The translations under genes and the position numbers were made by a program. Of a stretch of DNA of 6,044 bases, positions 1 through 5,852 are shown one piece after another. Source of the stretch: Acholeplasmatales bacterium (GTDB lineage: Bacteria; Bacillota_I; Bacilli_A; Acholeplasmatales; Anaeroplasmataceae); the NCBI GenBank assembly GCA_024681175.1, contig JAILBI010000165.1:1-6044 (forward strand), in the 5' to 3' direction. Under the pieces are notes generated by a model. The model was not told where the DNA came from. It made no database searches and saw only the letters and a program-made list of their open reading frames with translations. Positions within the stretch are counted from its first letter, which is position 1. Each line of letters starts with the position of its first letter.

Positions 1-196
1 TATAATTAACATAAAATTCATTTTCTTCCTTTGATGGATAATTTATTTCTCCTTCAATGGTTATGTTAATTAAATTATTATCATTAATTTTATTATTATT
101 TTTATTTTCTTTTTCTTTAAATAGCTTTGGAATAAAAATAATTGAGATAATTGAGATAATTAAAATAGATATAATTATGATTTCTTTTTTCTTCAT
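1..196 (-). CDS. Membrane-anchored ComEA/SLBB-like protein, N-terminal fragment (cut by window edge)
   Basis: An open frame of 65 codons starts with ATG at 196 and runs off the left edge without a stop. The product begins MKKKE, then has one hydrophobic segment at about residues 6-22, nearly all Ile/Leu/Ser/Phe, which looks like a signal anchor. A charged Lys/Asn/Glu linker follows (about 27-45), then a stretch reading INITIEGEINYP at about 46-57. That last motif resembles the start of an SLBB/beta-grasp domain (V-x-V-x-G-x-V-x-x-P), as found after the anchor in ComEA-type DNA-binding competence proteins and some polysaccharide export proteins. The helix-hairpin-helix that would confirm ComEA lies outside the window. 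A purine-rich Shine-Dalgarno (GAGGGGG, 203-209) sits about 7 bases before the ATG. The frame and start are well supported; the family call is tentative. Confidence 0.65.
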   Translation of the reverse strand, partial: MKKKEIIIISILIISIISIIFIPKLFKEKENKNNNKINDNNLINITIEGEINYPSKEENEFYVNY

Positions 197-199
197 AAT

Positions 200-233
200 A
201 AAACCCCCTCACTTATATATGAGGAGGTTTTTT
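200..233 (-). terminator. Hairpin between yfcE and the ComEA-like gene, containing that gene's ribosome binding site
   Basis: Arms 200-211 and 220-231 pair over 12 positions with one mismatch, around an 8-base AT-rich loop. On the minus strand the left arm carries CCTCCTC and the right arm GAGGGGG followed by TTTT, ending just before the ATG at 196. It could terminate marR-yfcE transcripts, although the T tract is only four bases. It could also hide the downstream Shine-Dalgarno in read-through mRNA. On the plus strand the same hairpin is followed by six Ts, so it would stop antisense transcription better than sense transcription. Confidence 0.6.
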
Positions 234-242
234 AAAAAAATT

Positions 243-758
243 TTAAATTTTTTTTAATAATTTTGAAGAAAAATCATATAAATAGATATTTTTTTCATCT
301 ATTATGGCATATGTTTTAGGATTTCCACCCTTTGGAAGGGTAATTGAGCCTGGGTTTAAATATATTACATCATTGATTTTTTCAAGGACTGGAATATGCG
401 TATGACCCTGTAAAATTAAATTTGCATTACCATGATATAAATCTATATGGTGACCATGCTCAAGATGAGCATTGTAGCCATTTATATCCATATCAACATA
501 ATCCTCTATTTTAAAATCTAGAACCATTTGGTCTACTTCAGCTTCACAATTACCTTTGATTGCGATAATTTTATCCTTTAATGGATTTAAAATTGATATA
601 ACACTTTTAGGTGCATAATCCTCTGGTAGGTCGTTTCTTGGTCCATGATATAAAATATCACCTAAAATTAATATTTTATCTACACTATCGTATAAAGATG
701 AAATTAATCCTGCACCTTGAATACCACCATGTATATCTGATATTACTAAATATTTCAT
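243..758 (-). CDS. yfcE: YfcE-family metallophosphodiesterase
   Basis: The product is a 171-residue single-domain calcineurin-like phosphoesterase. The metal-binding motifs appear in order: SDIHG (D8, H10), GDILYHGPRN (D34), GNC (N70), the HGHH region (H101, H103) and GHTH (H119, H121), with NPGS at 135-138. The stretches GPRNxLPExYAP and GNCxxEVDQM closely match what I remember of E. coli YfcE, a Mn-dependent cytosolic phosphodiesterase active on model diesters whose physiological substrate is unclear. The length is slightly below the roughly 184 residues of the E. coli protein, but the fold looks complete. The ATG at 758 is preceded by AAAGGAGG at 766-773, a 7-base spacer. It overlaps the TGA of the upstream marR gene as ATGA, so translation is probably coupled. 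The stop is TAA. The family is confident; the substrate is unknown. Confidence 0.93.
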   Translation of the reverse strand: MKYLVISDIHGGIQGAGLISSLYDSVDKILILGDILYHGPRNDLPEDYAPKSVISILNPLKDKIIAIKGNCEAEVDQMVLDFKIEDYVDMDINGYNAHLEHGHHIDLYHGNANLILQGHTHIPVLEKINDVIYLNPGSITLPKGGNPKTYAIIDEKNIYLYDFSSKLLKKI

Positions 759-1183
759 TCTTTTACCTCCTTTGATGCTTTATTAACTAAATCAAGAATT
801 TGTTTTAATTCATCATTATTATAATGAGATAAAAATAAACTATAATAATCAGATACATCAGTTAAAATTTCATGAATTAATTTTAAACCAGAATCAGTTA
901 AATTAATTAATGTAATTCTTTTATCTTTTAAATTTTTATTTTTTGATACAATTTTTTTCTTTTCAAGAGATGATATTGATGGTGAAATAATATTTGTAGA
1001 TCTATTTAATCTTTCACATATATCAGTAACCTTTGATGAGCCAAATTGATATAAATCAAATACTATTTCAGTCTCAGGAACACTAAGACCATATGGTGTA
1101 CATAGCTTATTTCTTAATTTAATAAAATATGTAGCTAAATCATTCATTGAAAACATTAATTCTTTTTTTATTTCATTATCCAT
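755..1183 (-). CDS. MarR-family transcriptional regulator
   Basis: The product is 142 residues from the ATG at 1183, a normal MarR length. An N-terminal dimerisation helix (about 1-30) is followed by a winged helix-turn-helix. The recognition region is about 49-77 (SSKVTDICERLNRSTNIISP, then SISSLEKKKIV) and the wing carries the family signature DKRITLINLTDSG at 87-99. C-terminal helices (about 100-142) complete the dimer interface. A GTG at 1192 would add three residues. I prefer the ATG because AGGTG at 1191-1195 lies about 7 bases before it and the GTG falls inside that Shine-Dalgarno. The gene overlaps yfcE by four bases and has its own promoter. MarR proteins usually respond to small phenolic ligands or oxidants and often control their own operon; the ligand here cannot be told. 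Two cysteines (C28, C56) are present, but no redox role can be claimed. Confidence 0.92.
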   Translation of the reverse strand: MDNEIKKELMFSMNDLATYFIKLRNKLCTPYGLSVPETEIVFDLYQFGSSKVTDICERLNRSTNIISPSISSLEKKKIVSKNKNLKDKRITLINLTDSGLKLIHEILTDVSDYYSLFLSHYNNDELKQILDLVNKASKEVKE

Positions 1184-1190
1184 ATTAAAC

Positions 1191-1195
1191 ACCTA
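1191..1195 (-). promoter_or_regulatory. Ribosome binding site deciding the marR start
   Basis: AGGTG lies 7 bases before the ATG at 1183. The upstream in-frame GTG at 1190-1192 overlaps this site and has no Shine-Dalgarno of its own, so the ATG is the better start. Confidence 0.6.
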
Positions 1196-1199
1196 AAAA

Positions 1200-1228
1200 A
1201 TTATAACAAAAATTAAAATAATTCTCAA
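1200..1228 (-). promoter_or_regulatory. Sigma-70-type promoter of marR-yfcE
   Basis: On the minus strand the -35 box TTGAGA (1223-1228) and the -10 box TATAAT (1200-1205) are separated by 17 bases. A TG one base before the -10 gives an extended -10 (TGTTATAAT). The expected start point is about 1193-1194, which would leave a leader of only about 10-11 bases before the ATG at 1183. Confidence 0.75.
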
Positions 1229-1230
1229 AT

Positions 1231-1260
1231 AAAAAAGGATGATAGCAAAGCTATCACCCT
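1231..1260 (-). terminator. Rho-independent terminator of nifJ
   Basis: On the minus strand the arms 1250-1259 and 1237-1246 form a 10-bp stem with one G·T wobble and a 3-base loop, followed directly by six Ts (1231-1236). It begins about 11 bases after the nifJ stop and lies just upstream of the marR promoter, so nifJ and marR are separate transcription units. Confidence 0.93.
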
Positions 1261-1270
1261 AATTTTTTAA

Positions 1271-4200
1271 TTACTTATTTGAAAAATCCTTATCTGCAAG
1301 TTCTTTATAACGAGCATAACGTCTTTGAGCATCTTCAAGGTTTGTCTGGAATAATTCTTCAGCCTTTTCAGGATTCTTCTTAGTTAATTGAACATAACGT
1401 CCTTCGTTCATTAAGAAGTCATGATATTTAGACCAATCTGGTTCCTTAGAATCCATAATGAATGGGTTCTTGCCTTCCTTTAATAGGTCTGGATTATATC
1501 TGAATGTTGGCCAATATCCACATTCTGTAGCTAATTTAGCTTCATTTTGTGACATGAATAAGCCTTTCTTAATGTTATGTGCAATACATGGAGCGTAGCA
1601 GATAACTAGTGATGGACCGTCAAATGCTTCAGCTTCTCTCATTGCCTTAACAACTTGGTTTTGGTTATAACCATGGCATACACATGCAACATAAATATGA
1701 CCATAAGTCATAGCAATAGCTGCCATATCCTTCTTGCTTGTAGCTTTACCAGCTGCAGCGAATTTAGCAATTGCACCAATTCTTGATGACTTAGAAGCTT
1801 GTCCACCTGTGTTAGAGTAAACCTCTGTATCAAGGATTAATACATTTACATCTTCTTTATTAGCTAATACGTGGTCTAATCCACCATAGCCGATATCATA
1901 TGACCAACCGTCACCACCGATGATCCATTGAGACATCTTAACAAGGTAATCCTTTAATGAAAGGATTTCTTTTGCGTATGGAGCGTCGATCTTTTCCATT
2001 GCAGCAACAATCTTTGGAGCAAGTTCCTTAGTCTTAGGACCAGACTTTCTATTTTCTCTCCAAGCTTGGCATAATGCTTTAGCTTCTTCAGGCATCTTAT
2101 CTTCATTAACAGCCATAACGTTTTGTAATCTGTCTCTTAAAGTTTCAACACCCATTCTCATACCGAAGCCGAATTCAGCATTGTCTTCGAATAATGAGTT
2201 AGCCCAAGCTGGACCTCTACCATCAGCATCAACTGTGTATGGGCTTGATGGATAAGAACCAGAATAAATTGATGAACATCCTGTTGCGTTTGCAGCAATC
2301 ATTCTATCACCAAATAATGTAGCCATAGTCTTTACATATGGAGTTTCACCACATCCTCCGCATGCGCCAGAGAATTCAAACATAGGCTTCTTGAATTGTA
2401 ATGAACCTGCTGTAATAGTAGCACCATTCTTAGTTGCAACATCAGCTCTATATGGAACATTGTCAAGGAAGTATTGAGCAACAACTTCTTCCTTAGCAGC
2501 TCTAGATTTAGCCATAGAATGTGCAACAAGTGGTTGCTTAGTCTTATCTTCAGCATTCTTGTTATTAACTGGACATACTGTTAAACATACACCACAACCT
2601 GTACAATCAAGAGTAGAGATTGATAAATGATATTTATAACCAGCATATTGTTTTAAATCTTTGAATTGTGCGCCTTCTGGTGCGTTCTTAGCTTCTTCTT
2701 CAGTTGCTAAGAATGGACGGATACAAGCATGTGGACATGAGAATGCACATGAGTTACATCCGATACAGTTTTCACTTTGCCATAGAGGTACTGCTGAAGC
2801 AACACCACGCTTTTCATATGAAGCTACGCTAGCTGGCATTGCATTACCCATATTGTGCTTAGCGAATACTGATAATGGTAATGAATCACCCTTAATAGAG
2901 TTGATAACGTCAGCGATTTCTCTAACGAATGCTGGACGAGACATATCAACTTTCTTAACTTCATCAGTAAGCTTAGCCCATGCTGGATCAACCTTAACTT
3001 CAACAAGTCTTGTACCACCCATATCGATAGCGTTATGGTTTTGGTCAACAACTTCTTGACCCTTCTTTAAGTAAGTCTTAGTTGCGAATTCCTTCATGTG
3101 TTGCTTAGCTTCTTCGAAGTCCATAATTTGTTGGTTAAGCTTGAAGAAAGCTGATTGGATAATAGTATTAGCACCAAGGCCTGGACGGAAGCCACATTCC
3201 TTAGCAGCTTTATTTGCATCGATAATGTAGAACTTAGCATGCTTTTGAGCAAGAAGTCTCTTATATTTATTAGGAAGTCTATCAGCAATATGATCTGCAT
3301 CTACTGCTGTATTAAGTAAGAATGTACCACCATCACGTAAACCATCGATCATATCAAATGTATCAAGGTATGCATCAAGTGAGCATGCAACGAAGTGAGG
3401 TGTGTTAACTAAATATGTTGAACGAATTGGATTCTTTGAGAAACGAAGGTGTAATCTTGTAGAACCACCTGATTTCTTTGAATCGTATGCAGCATATGAT
3501 TGAGAATAGAATTCAGTATAGTCACCAATGATCTTAGAAATATTCTTACAAGCACCTACGATACCATCTCCACCTAAACCGAAGAATAATAATTCTGTAG
3601 TAGTTGGATCTGCAACATCGATTGAAGCAGTTGGTTCAAGGTTAGAATGCTTAATATCATCATTGATACCTAAAGTGAAATGATCCTTTGGATTTTGCTT
3701 CTTTAAGTTTTCAAATACTGCATTGATTAATTCTGGAGTTGTATCCTTTGAAGATAAACCATAACGACCAGCAACAATCTTTGGAGCATTTGCAACACCA
3801 TTGAATGCAGCTTGAACATCTAATGCAAGAGGTTCATATAAAGCGCCTTGTTCAATAGTTCTGTCTAATACTGCAATTTTCTTAACGCTCTTTGGTAAAG
3901 CTTTTAAGAATTCTTTTGCAACAAATGGTCTGTATAGGTGAACTTGAAGTAAACCAACACGTTCATTCTTCTTGTTAACTAAATAGTCAACAACTTCTTG
4001 TGCACATTGGTTAACTGAACCCATAGCAATGATAACTCTTGTTGCATTTGGATTTCCATAATATTGATATGGTTCATATTTACGGCCAGTTTCCTTAGAA
4101 ATTGCCTTCATATATTTTGCAACAATTGGATAAAGCTTTTCATATTGTTGAGCTTGTAATTCTCTTGTTTGGAAATATACGTCATCATTTTGTGCTGTAC

Positions 4201-4858
4201 CAGCAGTCTTTGGATGAGCTGGATTTAATGCATTTGCTCTGAAATTAGCAATAGCATCCTTATCAACAATCTTGTCGAAGAACTTATAATCAATTGGATA
4301 AATAGTGTTAACCTCATGAGAAGTTCTGAAACCATCAAAGAAATGTAAGAATGGAATGCTTGACTTAATTGCAGATAAATGTGCAACTGCAGCAAGGTCT
4401 AATGCTTCTTGAACTGAGTCAGAGCATAGCATTGCAAAACCAGTTTGTCTTGCAGCCATAACATCTTGGTGGTCACCAAAGATTGATAATGATTGTGCAG
4501 CTAAAGCACGTGCTGCAACGTGAATAACACCTGGTAAATTTTCACCAGCAATTTTATACATATTAGGAATCTTTAATAATAATCCCTGTGATGCTGTAAA
4601 TGTAGTTGTAAGTGCACCTGCTTGTAAAGAACCATGTACAGTTCCAGCAGCACCAGCTTCAGACTCCATTTCAACAACTTTTACGGGCATATCAAATATA
4701 TTCTTTTGTCCGTTTGATGCCCATTCATCAACATATTCAGCCATCGGAGATGATGGTGTAATAGGATAAATACCGGCAACTTCAGTGAAGGCGTATGCAG
4801 AATATGCAGCAGCATAGTTTCCGTCAACGGCCATTCTCTTTAATACTTTTTTGCTCAT
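1271..4858 (-). CDS. nifJ: Pyruvate:ferredoxin (flavodoxin) oxidoreductase, single-chain homodimeric type
   Basis: The enzyme oxidises pyruvate with CoA to acetyl-CoA and CO2, passing two electrons to ferredoxin or flavodoxin in the cytosol. It is central to anaerobic fermentation. At 1195 residues it has the full family length and all domains are visible. The N-terminal domain carries YPITPSS (31-37, with T34), ESEAGA (E67, the likely TPP-activating Glu) and R117. The gamma-type domain is at about 420-620 (FFGLGGDGIVGACKN; SGGSTRLHLRFS). Two ferredoxin-like clusters follow, C698/C701/C704-C708 and C752/C755/C758-C762. The TPP domain has GDG at 982-984 and DTEVYSNTGG with N1016. The third cluster is ligated by C833, C836, C861 and C1091. 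No catalytic residue appears missing. The ATG at 4858 follows AGGAGG with a 6-base spacer; the stop is TAA. It has its own promoter and terminator, so it is probably monocistronic. No ferredoxin or flavodoxin gene is adjacent. The coding sequence is less AT-extreme than its neighbours, as expected for a highly expressed gene. Confidence 0.98.
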   Translation of the reverse strand: MSKKVLKRMAVDGNYAAAYSAYAFTEVAGIYPITPSSPMAEYVDEWASNGQKNIFDMPVKVVEMESEAGAAGTVHGSLQAGALTTTFTASQGLLLKIPNMYKIAGENLPGVIHVAARALAAQSLSIFGDHQDVMAARQTGFAMLCSDSVQEALDLAAVAHLSAIKSSIPFLHFFDGFRTSHEVNTIYPIDYKFFDKIVDKDAIANFRANALNPAHPKTAGTAQNDDVYFQTRELQAQQYEKLYPIVAKYMKAISKETGRKYEPYQYYGNPNATRVIIAMGSVNQCAQEVVDYLVNKKNERVGLLQVHLYRPFVAKEFLKALPKSVKKIAVLDRTIEQGALYEPLALDVQAAFNGVANAPKIVAGRYGLSSKDTTPELINAVFENLKKQNPKDHFTLGINDDIKHSNLEPTASIDVADPTTTELLFFGLGGDGIVGACKNISKIIGDYTEFYSQSYAAYDSKKSGGSTRLHLRFSKNPIRSTYLVNTPHFVACSLDAYLDTFDMIDGLRDGGTFLLNTAVDADHIADRLPNKYKRLLAQKHAKFYIIDANKAAKECGFRPGLGANTIIQSAFFKLNQQIMDFEEAKQHMKEFATKTYLKKGQEVVDQNHNAIDMGGTRLVEVKVDPAWAKLTDEVKKVDMSRPAFVREIADVINSIKGDSLPLSVFAKHNMGNAMPASVASYEKRGVASAVPLWQSENCIGCNSCAFSCPHACIRPFLATEEEAKNAPEGAQFKDLKQYAGYKYHLSISTLDCTGCGVCLTVCPVNNKNAEDKTKQPLVAHSMAKSRAAKEEVVAQYFLDNVPYRADVATKNGATITAGSLQFKKPMFEFSGACGGCGETPYVKTMATLFGDRMIAANATGCSSIYSGSYPSSPYTVDADGRGPAWANSLFEDNAEFGFGMRMGVETLRDRLQNVMAVNEDKMPEEAKALCQAWRENRKSGPKTKELAPKIVAAMEKIDAPYAKEILSLKDYLVKMSQWIIGGDGWSYDIGYGGLDHVLANKEDVNVLILDTEVYSNTGGQASKSSRIGAIAKFAAAGKATSKKDMAAIAMTYGHIYVACVCHGYNQNQVVKAMREAEAFDGPSLVICYAPCIAHNIKKGLFMSQNEAKLATECGYWPTFRYNPDLLKEGKNPFIMDSKEPDWSKYHDFLMNEGRYVQLTKKNPEKAEELFQTNLEDAQRRYARYKELADKDFSNK

Positions 4859-4864
4859 TTTGTT

Positions 4865-4870
4865 CCTCCT
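4865..4870 (-). promoter_or_regulatory. Ribosome binding site of nifJ
   Basis: A perfect AGGAGG lies six bases before the ATG, consistent with high expression. It follows almost directly after the leader palindrome at 4871-4887. Confidence 0.9.
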
Positions 4871-4887
4871 AATGTTTATATAACATT
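4871..4887 (-). promoter_or_regulatory. Palindrome in the nifJ leader (possible operator or mRNA hairpin)
   Basis: AATGTT and AACATT arms (6 bp, perfect) flank a 5-base AT spacer, placed between the predicted start of transcription (about 4890) and the Shine-Dalgarno. The position suits a repressor roadblock or a small hairpin next to the ribosome site. It does not match the Rex consensus (TTGTGA-N6-TCACAA), so no regulator can be named. AT-rich chance is a real alternative. Confidence 0.35.
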
Positions 4888-4896
4888 CGCTTAAAT

Positions 4897-4925
4897 ATTA
4901 TATAACTTTTATAATTAATATTCAA
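4897..4925 (-). promoter_or_regulatory. Sigma-70-type promoter of nifJ
   Basis: The -35 box TTGAAT (4920-4925) and the -10 box TATAAT (4897-4902) are separated by exactly 17 bases on the minus strand. This predicts a start near 4890 and a leader of roughly 32 bases. Confidence 0.8.
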
Positions 4926-4950
4926 TGTTTAGCAAATGATTTTTTAAATA

Positions 4951-5000
4951 AAATAAAAAGTCAAAAAACCCTTTATTTTACTAGGATTTTTGACTTTTTT
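4951..5000 (-). terminator. Rho-independent terminator after the DUF4186 gene
   Basis: Arms 4955-4971 and 4984-5000 form a long stem: 13 bp of AAAAAGTCAAAAA type pairing, plus CC/GG next to a roughly 12-base loop. The minus-strand transcript ends in a T-rich run, and the plus strand also ends in six Ts, so it can work in both directions. It separates DUF4186 from the nifJ promoter. Confidence 0.85.
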
Positions 5001-5038
5001 GTTAAATTCATCTAATATTTTTTTAATATTTTTTAAAA

Positions 5039-5410
5039 CTAGATATTTTTGTTCAATTCTTTTTCTATCCAAGTCATTAAAACATTTAAAATGTAATTTA
5101 TTTGATTATCATCTAGTTCTATTCCTTTAGGTATGTTATGAATTCTTTCAAGACATCCTCTACAGCAGCAGCCTGTTGCATGCTGGGCAATAAAAATAGG
5201 ATGAGAATTTCTTTTTGTAGGAGTTTGTTTTCCATCATTTTTAGGATTCTTATCTTTTAATCTAGTATTAATAAAAAATAAGCCATCCTCTTTAATTTTA
5301 TCTAAGCCCTTATCTAATACATATTTTTTCATATTATCATTTAAATGAAATGAACCTCTAAATTTTGAATTAGATAAGCTTATTAATAATTTATTTATAT
5401 CCTTAACCAT
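5039..5410 (-). CDS. DUF4186-family protein of unknown function
   Basis: The product has 123 residues from the ATG at 5410. The pattern is that of the DUF4186 family: SKFRGSFHL (15-23), a central NDGKQTP (58-64), HPIFIAQHATGCCCRGCLERIHNIPKG in two parts (about 70-79 and 80-96), and a C-terminal helix with LMTWIEKEL. The cluster C81, C82, C83, C86 together with H70, H77 and H91 suggests metal binding or a redox-active site; this is inference, as no function is known to me. It has no signal peptide or membrane segment and is probably cytosolic. A TTG at 5419 would add three residues, but neither start has a recognisable Shine-Dalgarno. The ATG lies only 10 bases behind the csp terminator and I see no good promoter, so expression may depend on read-through from csp. 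The stop is TAG and a strong terminator follows. Confidence 0.85.
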   Translation of the reverse strand: MVKDINKLLISLSNSKFRGSFHLNDNMKKYVLDKGLDKIKEDGLFFINTRLKDKNPKNDGKQTPTKRNSHPIFIAQHATGCCCRGCLERIHNIPKGIELDDNQINYILNVLMTWIEKELNKNI

Positions 5411-5420
5411 AATATTCAAG

Positions 5421-5445
5421 AAAAAAGGAACGAAATCCGTTCCTT
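5421..5445 (-). terminator. Rho-independent terminator of the csp gene
   Basis: Perfect 8-bp arms (AAGGAACG at 5425-5432 on the plus strand, CGTTCCTT at 5438-5445) enclose a 5-base loop. On the minus strand six Ts follow the GC part of the stem. The terminator lies about 23 bases after the csp stop and directly before the DUF4186 start. Confidence 0.88.
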
Positions 5446-5468
5446 AAAAGTTCGCTTTATATCAAAAA

Positions 5469-5693
5469 TTAAGCTGCTTCCTTTTCTGCTTTAGCATTGC
5501 TTCTAACAACATTCTTTGCAAGAGGTCCTCTTTCGCCATCTTCAACATCGAAAGTAACTTCTTCATTTTCATCAAGTGTTTTATAACCTTCTGAAACAAT
5601 TGAGCTGTAATGTACAAATACATCCTTGCCGTCTTCTGAAACGATAAAGCCGTATCCTTTTTCAGGATTAAACCATTTTACTTTTCCTTTCAT
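5469..5693 (-). CDS. Cold-shock-domain protein (CspA/CspB type)
   Basis: The product is 74 residues, a single OB-fold cold-shock domain that binds single-stranded RNA or DNA and acts as an RNA chaperone or antiterminator in the cytosol. [17 protein letters not shown] contains the conserved start and RNP1 (KGYGFI, 12-17). RNP2 is VFVHYSSI (25-32), with Tyr replacing the more usual Phe at 29. The [17 protein letters not shown] strand pair (46-62) ends the domain, and a short Ala/Lys/Glu tail (65-74) follows. The start is the ATG at 5693. An in-frame TTG at 5717 would add eight residues foreign to the family and would swallow the Shine-Dalgarno. GGAG (5708-5711) sits 14 bases before the ATG, unusually far, across a run of seven Ts. 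The gene has its own promoter, a leader of about 50 bases and its own terminator. Which csp paralogue this is cannot be decided. Confidence 0.95.
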   Translation of the reverse strand: MKGKVKWFNPEKGYGFIVSEDGKDVFVHYSSIVSEGYKTLDENEEVTFDVEDGERGPLAKNVVRSNAKAEKEAA

Positions 5694-5707
5694 GAAAAAA
5701 ACTAATA

Positions 5708-5729
5708 CTCCTTTCAACCACCTTTGAAA
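5708..5729 (-). promoter_or_regulatory. csp leader hairpin abutting the Shine-Dalgarno
   Basis: TTTCAA and TTGAAA arms (5724-5729 and 5712-5717 on the minus strand) pair perfectly around a 6-base loop reading AGGTGG. The second arm runs straight into GGAG, so the AAA of AAAGGAG is paired. A weak stem of this kind could modulate ribosome access with temperature; that role is inference. Confidence 0.4.
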
Positions 5730-5752
5730 CGCTTACAACATTTCTATTTATT

Positions 5753-5781
5753 ATTTTATATCTTTTAATTTTTTATTTCAA
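5753..5781 (-). promoter_or_regulatory. Sigma-70-type promoter of the csp gene
   Basis: The -35 box TTGAAA (5776-5781) and -10 box TAAAAT (5753-5758) are spaced 17 bases apart on the minus strand. The predicted start, about 5746, gives a leader of roughly 50 bases. The surrounding AT-richness lowers certainty about the exact -10. Confidence 0.6.
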
Positions 5782-5795
5782 GTTTTCTTTATTAT

Positions 5796-5824
5796 TTAGT
5801 TTTTTTGTATATATGTAGTATAAT
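5796..5824 (+). promoter_or_regulatory. Probable promoter of the XRE-type gene
   Basis: A consensus TATAAT at 5819-5824 lies 28 bases before the ATG. The -35 region at 17-base spacing (TTAGTT, 5796-5801) is poor, so the promoter may be weak or activator-dependent. It diverges from the csp promoter, with the two -35 regions only about 15 bases apart. Confidence 0.5.
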
Positions 5825-5838
5825 ATTTAATGTCTTTT

Positions 5839-5845
5839 AAAGGAG
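5839..5845 (+). promoter_or_regulatory. Ribosome binding site of the XRE-type gene
   Basis: AAAGGAG lies seven bases before the ATG at 5853, which fixes this start. Confidence 0.85.
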
Positions 5846-5852
5846 AATTATT

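Larger units (their letters stand above)
5694..5852. other. Divergent intergenic region between csp and the XRE-type gene
   Basis: About 160 bases with two outward promoters, the csp leader hairpin and the XRE-gene Shine-Dalgarno. Very AT-rich; I see no additional small gene. A LacI/cre-like imperfect palindrome lies at 5724-5738. Confidence 0.6.

Noticed and set aside
57..257. Plus-strand frame of 66 codons rich in Ile/Leu/Phe
   Set aside because: It is antisense to the ComEA-like gene, has no Shine-Dalgarno, and its hydrophobicity simply reflects T-rich sequence; it also runs through the hairpin at 200-231.
1181..1192. GTG at 1192 as the marR start
   Set aside because: It overlaps the AGGTG Shine-Dalgarno that properly serves the ATG at 1183.
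2661..3059. Plus-strand frame of 132 codons inside nifJ
   Set aside because: It is antisense to the conserved ferredoxin-like part of nifJ, has no ribosome site or promoter, and resembles no known family.
2332..3300. Three minus-strand frames of 68-75 codons in another frame within nifJ
   Set aside because: They are out-of-frame shadows of nifJ, Leu/Ile-rich, with no ribosome sites.
4871..4925. Rex operator controlling nifJ
   Set aside because: No TTGTGA-type half sites are present; only an unrelated AATGTT palindrome is seen.
5420..5470. Promoter for DUF4186 using TATAAA near the end of csp
   Set aside because: No acceptable -35 exists at 16-18 bases, and the csp terminator would lie between it and the gene.
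5694..5717. TTG at 5717 as a csp start giving 82 residues
   Set aside because: The added residues are not part of the cold-shock family start, and the Shine-Dalgarno would fall inside the coding region.
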